From: Lachnospiraceae bacterium
Lineage (GTDB): Bacteria > Bacillota > Clostridia > Lachnospirales > Lachnospiraceae
Direction of reading: 5' to 3'
Assembly (NCBI GenBank): GCA_024696005.1
Contig: JAILHF010000020.1
Span: 1-43,632, forward strand
Length of the DNA stretch: 43,632 nt
The notes beneath the pieces are model-generated. The model was not told the DNA's origin, made no database searches, and saw only the letters and a program-made list of their open reading frames with translations. This document shows positions 38,208 to 43,632 of this stretch, one piece after another (the first letter of the stretch is position 1; each line of letters begins with the position of its first letter). The position numbers were made by a program, and so were the translations under genes.

Positions 38208-38384
38208 TCGTTTCTCCGTATTCCTTCCTTATTCCGCAGGCCGGCACAAAATGCCTGTCCGCCTCCGGATCCATATCTGTTTACCAAAGTATCGGCCCGT
38301 AGCCACGCAGCAGGTGCGTGGCTTTGGCCCGAACAGCATCCCCATATCTGTTCTATAGCAGACGCCCTTTCGATCCGCATCCGC
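38208..38384 (-). other. Structured leader of the REC-GGDEF/BMP/kinase operon
   Basis: The 5' leader is about 175 nt. The predicted start coincides with a hairpin (minus 38384-38358, GCGGATG pairing CGTCTGC). A second hairpin has stem AGCCACGCA (38301-38309) and TGCGTGGCT (38315-38323) with loop GCAGG, flanked by GGCC pairing. An 11-bp direct repeat CCATATCTGTT lies on each side of it (38272-38282 region and 38342-38352). A third stem GGCA/TGCC lies before the ribosome binding site. It could be a cis-acting RNA. I could not match it to a riboswitch class; c-di-GMP class I landmarks were not found. Confidence 0.45.
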
Positions 38385-38389
38385 TAATT

Positions 38390-38418
38390 ACTATATAATA
38401 TCAGCCCACGCTTTTCAA
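38390..38418 (-). promoter_or_regulatory. Promoter of the REC-GGDEF/BMP/kinase operon
   Basis: On the minus strand, TTGAAA (38418-38413), a 17-bp spacer and TATAGT (38395-38390). Transcription should start near 38383, 175 nt before the ATG. Confidence 0.75.
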
Positions 38419-38461
38419 GCTGAAAAGGGTTCGAAAAAAGGCCTGCCGTTGAACGTAACCA

Positions 38462-38490
38462 TTGACGAACGGCATCTTATCTGTTATAGT
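38462..38490 (+). promoter_or_regulatory. Promoter of the amino acid ABC operon
   Basis: TTGACG (38462-38467), a 17-bp spacer and extended -10 TG-T-TATAGT (38485-38490). The -35 lies in the loop-proximal part of a hairpin TGCCGTT (38444-38450) / AACGGCA (38468-38474). It is back-to-back with the minus-strand promoter 44 bp away. Confidence 0.75.
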
Positions 38491-38507
38491 GTCGGTGTAT
38501 TTGCAAG

Positions 38508-38540
38508 GGAGCAAACTTTTTGTTTTGCTCCTTTGTTTGT
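38508..38540 (+). promoter_or_regulatory. Leader hairpin with U-tract, possible attenuator
   Basis: Stem GGAGCAAA (38508-38515) and TTTGCTCC (38524-38531), loop CTTTTTGT, followed by TTTGTTTGT. It lies about 11 nt after the expected start and 25 nt before the binding-protein ATG. The hairpin plus U-rich tail looks like a weak terminator in the leader, so read-through may be controlled. Confidence 0.5.
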
Positions 38541-38564
38541 AAAAGGGAGAAAAGGAGAGGAATT

Positions 38565-39419
38565 ATGAAAAAGAAGATCGCAGCAAGTATCTGTGCCGCA
38601 GCGGCAATGTGCAGCCTCGCGGCCTGCACCTCATCGGCACCGGTCGAGAGCACCACGACTACGGAAGCCGGAACCGAGACCAAGAGTGCATCCACCATCG
38701 ACATCTCCGGCGCAAAGCTGATGAGCGAGGGCGTCCTCAGCGTGGGATGTGAGGTAGGCTACCCTCCCTTCGAGGATTTCGCGGAGGACGGAACCACCCC
38801 CATCGGCTATGACATCGACATCATCACAGCCGTTGCCGACAAACTGGGCCTGAAGGTCAACATCATCAATACCGCCTGGGACGGCATCTTTGCCGGCATC
38901 GGCGTGAACTACGACGTAACCTGCTCGGCAGTGACCATCACGCCCGAGCGCATGGAGACCATGATCTTTTCCACGCCCTACATCAGCAACTACCAGGCCG
39001 TGGTCCTGCTTGCGGGAGATGAGAAGAACATCACTTCCTTCAACGATCTGGACGGCATGTCCATCGCCCTGCAGAAAGAGACGACCTCCGATATCCTGAT
39101 GAGCGATTACAAGTCCACCGGAAGCATCGACGTGCAGATCGTGGCCAACGAGAAGGTCACCAGCTGCTTCACCCAGCTTCAGAACGGTGAAGTGGATGCC
39201 GTGGTCGTGGACAGCACCGTAGCCGACGGCTATATCAACGGATCGGATGTCTTCCGCATCGCTTACAAGGATACCAGCGAGCCCGAGCAGTTCGGCATCG
39301 CCATGTCCCCCGAGAATACCGGCCTGCAGACAGCCATCAACCAGGCCCTGAAGGAGTTGGAGGAGGAAGGCTTCATCCAGCAGACCTATGATTACTGGTT
39401 CGGCGCGGCAGCGGAATAA
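38565..39419 (+). CDS. Polar amino acid ABC transporter substrate-binding lipoprotein (284 aa)
   Basis: Lipoprotein signal with lipobox LAAC, Cys21, and a Thr/Ser-rich linker. The mature part is a SBP_bac_3 (His/Gln/Cys-type) fold: VGCEVGYPPFEDFAEDGTTPIGYDIDIITAVADKLGLKV, WDGIFAGIGVNYDVTCSAVTITPER, FNDLDGMSIALQKETTSDI, and AMSPENTGLQTAINQALKELEEEGF. It captures the substrate at the outer face and hands it to the permease encoded next. Polar amino acid specificity (for example Gln, Cys or His) is inferred from the family, not read from a motif. The start at 38565 has AAAGGAGAGG upstream. Confidence 0.93.
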   Translation: MKKKIAASICAAAAMCSLAACTSSAPVESTTTTEAGTETKSASTIDISGAKLMSEGVLSVGCEVGYPPFEDFAEDGTTPIGYDIDIITAVADKLGLKVNIINTAWDGIFAGIGVNYDVTCSAVTITPERMETMIFSTPYISNYQAVVLLAGDEKNITSFNDLDGMSIALQKETTSDILMSDYKSTGSIDVQIVANEKVTSCFTQLQNGEVDAVVVDSTVADGYINGSDVFRIAYKDTSEPEQFGIAMSPENTGLQTAINQALKELEEEGFIQQTYDYWFGAAAE

Positions 39420-39446
39420 AAAGCCGGCTCCACATGACCAAGAGGA

Positions 39447-39475
39447 CCGGGACCGGCTTCATGCGCCGGTCCCGG
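39447..39475 (+). repeat. Perfect hairpin between binding protein and permease
   Basis: CCGGGACCGGC (39447-39457), loop TTCATGC, GCCGGTCCCGG (39465-39475), an 11-bp perfect stem. There is no U-run, so it more likely protects the 3' end of the binding-protein message, giving more binding protein than permease, as seen in other ABC operons. Confidence 0.7.
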
Positions 39476-39506
39476 AGCAGAAAACAAATAAGACGGGTCC
39501 CCGGAT

Positions 39507-40580
39507 ATGAAAAATCAAAATGAGGCCGGAGAAGCAGCAAAACAGAGCAGCTCCGGTGAAAAGAAAAAGAAGTTTGACCTGAAAAAATACGCGAAGCAGC
39601 TGATCGTCATCGGGATCATCCTGATCGCCTGCATCATCCTGGCTTTCCTGAAACCGGGACAGCAGGCGCTGCTGTCGCACACTTCCCCCGCGATGCAGAA
39701 GATGATCGATGCGGATGCGAACCTGACGCGCAAACGCGTGACCGCCACCTACAACAGCCTCTTCATCATCGAATATGTGTCCCTCTCCACTTCCGGGGCC
39801 AATCCGATGAGTGAGCGCTATGTCGGTTTCCTGGGCAGGGTCTTCCCCGCGGATGAAGGCGCGATGAAGGTGGTGGGCCAGATGGTCAACTACACCTACC
39901 GCATGCTGGGCTGCGGGGAGAACCTGATGCACGGCGCCAAGCTCACGATCCTGCTCACCACGCTGACGGTGATCTTCGGTGTGCTGCTCGGCACCATTCT
40001 GGCCCTTGGCAAGATCAGCAAGCGCAAGTTCCTTTCAAAGCTCTCCGGAGCCTATATCTTCTTTTTCCGCGGAACGCCGCTTCTGATCCAGCTCTTCGTG
40101 GTCTATTTCACGGTGCCCGGGATCTTCGGCTTCGCCTGGAGGGATCTTTTTCCCGCTTCGGATGCGGAGGCCGTATACAAAGGCGCGTTTACCGCTGCCC
40201 TGATCGCCTTCGCGCTGAATTCCGGTGCCTATTGCGCCGAGATCGTGCGAAGCGCCATCCAGTCCATCGACAAGGGACAGTTTGAAGCCTCAAAGGCTCT
40301 GGGCATGAGCTACGGACAGACCATGGTGCGCATCATCATCCCCCAGTCCGTGCGGCGCATGATCCCCAACGTAAGCAACGAGTTCATCATGATCCTCAAG
40401 GACGCGTCCCTGGTCTTCGCCATTTCACTGATGGATATCACCACGATCTCGAAAAACATCATGACTTCGGAAGGATCGTATCTGGTATTCATCCCGGCTC
40501 TGGTGATCTACCTGGTGATCACCGCGTTTTTCGGATTCATCTTCAACAAGATCGAGAAAAAATTCTCTGTATACGAGTAG
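39507..40580 (+). CDS. Polar amino acid ABC transporter permease, HisM/GlnP type (357 aa)
   Basis: Inner-membrane permease. The core starts LMHGAKLTILLTTLTVIFGVLLGTILALG and contains the EAA loop EASKALGMSYGQTMVRIIIPQSVRRMIP that contacts the ATPase. An N-terminal extension is unusual: a basic KKKKFDLKKY, an extra membrane helix (about 32-50) and an outside segment of about 65 residues before the core. The start at 39507 has only a weak ribosome binding site. It is separated from the binding protein by a hairpin and followed 9 nt later by the ATPase. Confidence 0.92.
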   Translation: MKNQNEAGEAAKQSSSGEKKKKFDLKKYAKQLIVIGIILIACIILAFLKPGQQALLSHTSPAMQKMIDADANLTRKRVTATYNSLFIIEYVSLSTSGANPMSERYVGFLGRVFPADEGAMKVVGQMVNYTYRMLGCGENLMHGAKLTILLTTLTVIFGVLLGTILALGKISKRKFLSKLSGAYIFFFRGTPLLIQLFVVYFTVPGIFGFAWRDLFPASDAEAVYKGAFTAALIAFALNSGAYCAEIVRSAIQSIDKGQFEASKALGMSYGQTMVRIIIPQSVRRMIPNVSNEFIMILKDASLVFAISLMDITTISKNIMTSEGSYLVFIPALVIYLVITAFFGFIFNKIEKKFSVYE

Positions 40581-40589
40581 GAGGCCTTC

Positions 40590-41369
40590 GTGAGCGACAG
40601 TTACGAATACATACTGCGTACCGAACATGTGAGCAAACACTTCGGTACCAATGAGGTATTAAAGGACATCTCCCTTTCGGTAAAGAAAGGGGAAGTGATC
40701 TGCATCATCGGTCCCAGCGGTGCCGGAAAATCCACATTCCTGCGTTCCCTGAACCAGCTGGAAAAGATCACCAGCGGCAAGATCTTCATCCGGGATGAGC
40801 TCTTTCTCCACCGCGAGAACGATCATACCGTGGAAAAGCTTCCCCGGGAAAAACAGCAGGAGCTGCTGCTGGAAATGGGCATGGTGTTCCAGCGCTTCAA
40901 CCTGTTCCCCCACAAGACCGTGCTGGCCAATGTGTGCGAGGCACCCATCGTGGTAAAAAAGGAAAAGAAGGACGTGGTGGAAGCCAGAGCCAGGGAGCTG
41001 CTGAATCGCGTCGGCCTTTCGGAAAAAGCCGATGAGTATCCCAACCGTCTTTCCGGCGGCCAGCAGCAGCGTGTCGCCATCGCAAGGGCCCTGGCGATGA
41101 ACCCCGAGATCATGCTCTTTGATGAGCCCACCTCGGCTCTGGATCCGGAGCTGGTTGGCGAAGTGCTGAAGGTAATGAAGGAACTGGCGGATACGGGAAT
41201 GACCATGCTCTGCGTGACCCACGAGATGGGCTTCGCGAAAGAGGTGGCCGACCGCGTTCTTTTTATGGCCGACGGGATCATCGCGGAGGAGGGTACTCCC
41301 GAGCAGATCTTCACGGCACCCAAAGCGGAACGTACAAAGAACTTCTTAAACGCAGTGTTGGAGGCATAA
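40590..41369 (+). CDS. Polar amino acid ABC transporter ATP-binding protein (259 aa)
   Basis: ABC ATPase of the GlnQ/HisP group. Walker [11 protein letters not shown]-loop [18 protein letters not shown], signature [19 protein letters not shown], Walker [18 protein letters not shown]-loop [19 protein letters not shown]. All are intact. It starts at GTG (40590), with GAGG close by, 9 nt after the permease stop. An insert of about 15 residues ([17 protein letters not shown]) lies before the Q-loop. It powers import by the two preceding gene products. Confidence 0.96.
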   Translation: MSDSYEYILRTEHVSKHFGTNEVLKDISLSVKKGEVICIIGPSGAGKSTFLRSLNQLEKITSGKIFIRDELFLHRENDHTVEKLPREKQQELLLEMGMVFQRFNLFPHKTVLANVCEAPIVVKKEKKDVVEARARELLNRVGLSEKADEYPNRLSGGQQQRVAIARALAMNPEIMLFDEPTSALDPELVGEVLKVMKELADTGMTMLCVTHEMGFAKEVADRVLFMADGIIAEEGTPEQIFTAPKAERTKNFLNAVLEA

Positions 41370-41378
41370 GAGTCTGTC

Positions 41379-42326
41379 ATGCCGAAAAAAGCCGTGTATT
41401 CACTGATGCTGCTTCTTACCGCAGCCATATGGGGCTTCGCTTTTGTGGCCCAGTCCGCCGGCGGCGATGCCGTCGGCCCTTTTACGTTCAACTGCATCCG
41501 CTGCATGATCGGCGCAGCCGTGCTGCTGCCGGTGATCGCCCTGTTGGACAAACTCGGTTACGGGATAAAGCCCCGTGACAAAGGCTCGCGGAAAAAGCTG
41601 CTTATCAGCGGAAGCCTGATCGGCATCGTGCTCTTTCTGGCCACCAACCTGCAGCAGCTCGGGATCACCTATGGCCGCAACGCCGGCAAGGCCGGCTTCA
41701 TCACCGCCTGCTACCTGATCCTGGTACCGGTCATCGGCTCTTTCTTCGGGAAGAAATGCGGACTGCACATCTGGATCGCCGTGGTCATCGCCATGGCCGG
41801 CATCTGGCTGCTCAGCATCACCGGAAGCACGGGGCTGGCATGGCCGGATATCCTGCTCCTGCTCTCCGCCCTGGCGTTCGCGGTGCAGATCCTGCTCATC
41901 GACAGCTTTGTGGCAGAGGTGGACGGCATCCGCATGGCAGCGATACAGTTTCTGGTCTGCGGCCTGCTCTCCGGCATCCCCATGCTGATCCTCGAGAGCG
42001 GCAGCTGGTCCGCGGACGGGAAGGCTTTTGCGGTCTTTGCCGCTCCCGATGCCCTGATCTCCATCCTGTATGCGGGACTTTTCTCCTGCGGCGTTGCCTA
42101 TACGCTCCAGATCGTCGGGCAAAAAAACGTGCCGCCCACCCTGGCGTCCCTGCTCATGAGCTTTGAATCGGTATTCTGCGTGCTGGGCGGACGGATCTTT
42201 CTCGGTGAAAAACTGAGTGTACGTCAGATCGCCGGCTGCGCCGTCGTATTTGCCGCGATCCTGCTGGCCCAGTTCGGAGAGCTTTTCTTTTTCCGCCCAC
42301 GGACAAAGGCCGAAACCGGACAGTAA
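41379..42326 (+). CDS. EamA/DMT-superfamily membrane transporter (315 aa)
   Basis: Ten helices in two EamA halves: VYSLMLLLTAAIWGFAFVAQSAG with FTFNCIRCMIGAAVLLPVIAL, and WPDILLLLSALAFAVQILLIDSF. The segment NLQQLGITYGRNAGKAGFITACYLILVPVIG, and the end VPPTLASLLMSFESVFCVLGGRIFLGEKLS, are diagnostic. It follows the ABC ATPase by 9 nt on the same strand, so it is in the same transcript; import of an amino acid beside an exporter could balance pools. It ends in a strong terminator. The substrate is unknown. Confidence 0.9.
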   Translation: MPKKAVYSLMLLLTAAIWGFAFVAQSAGGDAVGPFTFNCIRCMIGAAVLLPVIALLDKLGYGIKPRDKGSRKKLLISGSLIGIVLFLATNLQQLGITYGRNAGKAGFITACYLILVPVIGSFFGKKCGLHIWIAVVIAMAGIWLLSITGSTGLAWPDILLLLSALAFAVQILLIDSFVAEVDGIRMAAIQFLVCGLLSGIPMLILESGSWSADGKAFAVFAAPDALISILYAGLFSCGVAYTLQIVGQKNVPPTLASLLMSFESVFCVLGGRIFLGEKLSVRQIAGCAVVFAAILLAQFGELFFFRPRTKAETGQ

Positions 42327-42330
42327 ACAA

Positions 42331-42362
42331 AAAAGGCGGTTCCGGACGGGTCCGCCTTTTTT
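42331..42362. terminator. Intrinsic terminator of the ABC/EamA operon
   Basis: Stem AAAAGGCGG (42331-42339) and CCGCCTTTT (42352-42360), 12-nt loop, followed by TTT. The A-run before and T-run after make it usable from both sides. Confidence 0.92.
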
Positions 42363-42364
42363 TG

Positions 42365-42398
42365 GTTGTTCAGCAGCCGGACGGCTGCTGAACATAAC
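42365..42398. repeat. Extragenic palindrome, family member C
   Basis: GTT-GTTCAGCAGCC (42365-42378), loop GGAC, GGCTGCTGAAC-ATAAC (42383-42398). The 11-bp stem is perfect. It lies between the terminator above and the surface protein stop on the other strand. Confidence 0.75.
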
Positions 42399-42416
42399 TC
42401 ACTGACTTGCTTTTCC

Positions 42417-43632
42417 TTACTTCTCTCCAAATTTTCCCTGTTCAAAGCCCTTCATGTCCTTGGCCTTGATGGCGAAGACTGCTGCCTTGCTGCCGGTGGC
42501 AGCGGTACCCTTGCCGCTGACCACCACGGTAGCCTTGCCCTTCTCTACGTTATTGCTGTAGACGATGTTATAAGCCGAAGGATCAACATCCGTCCAGGTC
42601 TTGCCGACCTTTACCTGTACCTTTATGGCCGGTGTGACAGCCCTTCCGGTGTACTCCTGCTTGCCCAGCTTCTTGCCGGTAGCGGGATCGACGATCCTTG
42701 CCTTGCTCAGGTCGATCTTTCCTTCCCCGGCCCTGTAGAGCGCAAAGCTTACGACCTTGGAGGAATCGCTCTTGTAGTTGCCGGCGCCCGTGATCTTTGC
42801 GTACAGAACCACCTGGCTCTTGCCTTCTTCCATCGTATACTTAGCGGGAAGAGCATTGGTGCAGGCTTCATCCGTATAATAGGCTACGGTGTAGTCCTTC
42901 TTCTCTTTCAGCTGAACGTCTCCGTCCGTCACATAAACCTTGGAGAAGAACTTGCCGGGCTTTGTATAGGTCATGCTTCCCACAAAGAATTCCGCCCACA
43001 AGAACGGTGCAGCTTCGATGGTAAAGCTCTGCTTCTTTGCCTTCTGTCCCTTGTAGTTTCCGATAAAGCTGATGAGCGCCTGACCGGTTCCCACCTTCTT
43101 ATTGTTGCTGTATTTTACGGTATAGTCTATTCCTTCGGTAAGGATGCGGTCTCCGGCCGTTACGAGAAGGGACACGGTCGCGCCCGCAGGGTTGTGCAGC
43201 ACTTTTCCCTCGCTCTTCACCGCGATCACGCTGGTGGTATCCGGCTTGATGGTGAACGTTGCGGAAGCGCCGCCGTAATATTTGCCTCTGCCCTCGACCA
43301 CGACTGCAGCCTTACCTGCATTACAGTTATGGCTGTAGCTTACGACATAATCCGTGGTCTCCTCAAGCTTAGTTCCGTCCGATGCCGTAACGGTCACTTC
43401 AGGCCTCTGCTCCATGCCGTTAAATACCACGGTTTTTGCAGAAAGCGTGATCTTCAGGGTGCTCTTCTTCAGATCCGCTTTGGATATGGGTGTGAACACT
43501 TCTTTGATGCTGCCGCAGAAGTTTCCTTTGCCCTTGATCTCCAGCTCTTTCGCCTCGGTGATCTTTTCCTTCGGAAGCTCCACATCCTTCGCCTTCAGTT
43601 TGTAAGTGCCGTAATAGAGCTCGGCAACAGGC
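42417..43632 (-). CDS. Surface protein with YSNN-type beta repeats (partial, 5' end outside window)
   Basis: The frame is open to the window edge, so the N-terminus is missing; at least 405 residues are seen, with the natural C-terminus GFEQGKFGEK. Repeats of about 75-90 residues are built on the pattern DYTVKYSNNKKVGTGQALISFIGNYKGQ: also DYVVSYSHNCNAGKAAVVVEGRGKYYGG, AYNIVYSNNVEKGKATVVVSGKG and a variant DYTVAYYTDEAC. Such repeats are common in extracellular proteins of Lachnospiraceae and relatives, usually as stalks beside enzymatic or adhesive domains. No sortase motif or anchor is seen at this end. Confidence 0.8.
   Translation of the reverse strand, partial: PVAELYYGTYKLKAKDVELPKEKITEAKELEIKGKGNFCGSIKEVFTPISKADLKKSTLKITLSAKTVVFNGMEQRPEVTVTASDGTKLEETTDYVVSYSHNCNAGKAAVVVEGRGKYYGGASATFTIKPDTTSVIAVKSEGKVLHNPAGATVSLLVTAGDRILTEGIDYTVKYSNNKKVGTGQALISFIGNYKGQKAKKQSFTIEAAPFLWAEFFVGSMTYTKPGKFFSKVYVTDGDVQLKEKKDYTVAYYTDEACTNALPAKYTMEEGKSQVVLYAKITGAGNYKSDSSKVVSFALYRAGEGKIDLSKARIVDPATGKKLGKQEYTGRAVTPAIKVQVKVGKTWTDVDPSAYNIVYSNNVEKGKATVVVSGKGTAATGSKAAVFAIKAKDMKGFEQGKFGEK

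Noticed and set aside
38208-38384. c-di-GMP class I riboswitch in the cyclase operon leader
   Set aside because: The position is tempting, but the landmark joined-stem sequences and GNRA tetraloop-receptor arrangement could not be found with confidence; kept only as an unclassified structured leader.
1-43632. CRISPR array, tRNA genes, insertion sequences, prophage
   Set aside because: No regularly spaced direct repeats, tRNA cloverleaf sequences, transposase or phage structural genes were recognised on either strand.

Overview
The window looks like a chromosomal segment of an anaerobic, low-branching Bacillota, most likely a Lachnospiraceae-type Clostridia. The signs are strong GGAGG-type ribosome binding sites, sigma-A promoters of the TTGACA-N17-TATAAT kind, lipoprotein signal peptides, polyferredoxin/flavodoxin/PadR genes, BMP-family binding proteins beside a hybrid histidine kinase, and surface proteins with YSNN-type repeats. 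No rRNA, tRNA, CRISPR array, insertion sequence or phage gene was seen. The left 16 kb is more AT-rich and accessory in character; the right half is more GC-rich.

Left part (1-11.2 kb), nearly all on the minus strand, is a set of small regulator-led operons. From right to left: a TetR regulator with a six-helix membrane protein (11108-9843); a class C beta-lactamase-like serine hydrolase (9762-8776); a PadR-controlled operon of polyferredoxin, PadR, flavodoxin, EamA transporter, methyltransferase and a headless alpha/beta hydrolase (7554-3607); and an alpha/beta hydrolase, TetR, TIGR04076 and two GNAT operon (3443-226). The two TetR operons have the same promoter plan, one palindromic operator filling the -35/-10 spacer and a second just downstream, but with quite different operator sequences. 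A 60-bp remnant of a second copy of the membrane-protein gene sits at 3546-3605.

Middle part (11.2-30.6 kb): an ECF sigma factor with a membrane-anchored, catalytically degenerate M23-like partner; a soluble PAS-PAS chemotaxis-type signalling protein; a membrane serine hydrolase preceded by four in-phase 11-bp steps, three of them carrying a response-regulator-like box; the two-component system next to it, itself behind an alpha/beta hydrolase-TetR pair with a third type of operator; a PaaK-like adenylate-forming enzyme; a divergent leucyl-tRNA synthetase; cardiolipin synthase; a rhodanese-TtcA fusion; two lipoproteins; an Xre regulator with membrane helices; and a small M50 membrane protease.

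Right part (30.6-43.6 kb): the most system-like locus is a minus-strand operon of REC-GGDEF diguanylate cyclase, two paralogous membrane-anchored BMP/PnrA-type binding proteins, a hybrid histidine kinase (sensor, HisKA, HATPase, REC, Hpt) and an Old Yellow Enzyme-type flavoprotein. It has a good promoter and a structured leader of about 175 nt. Its layout suggests a ligand-to-c-di-GMP phosphorelay. Divergently, a polar amino acid ABC transporter operon (binding protein, permease, ATPase) continues into a second EamA transporter. The window ends inside a large surface repeat protein. Three intergenic stem-loops (21363, 24145, 42365) share conserved ends but have compensating stems, and look like one family of extragenic palindromes.
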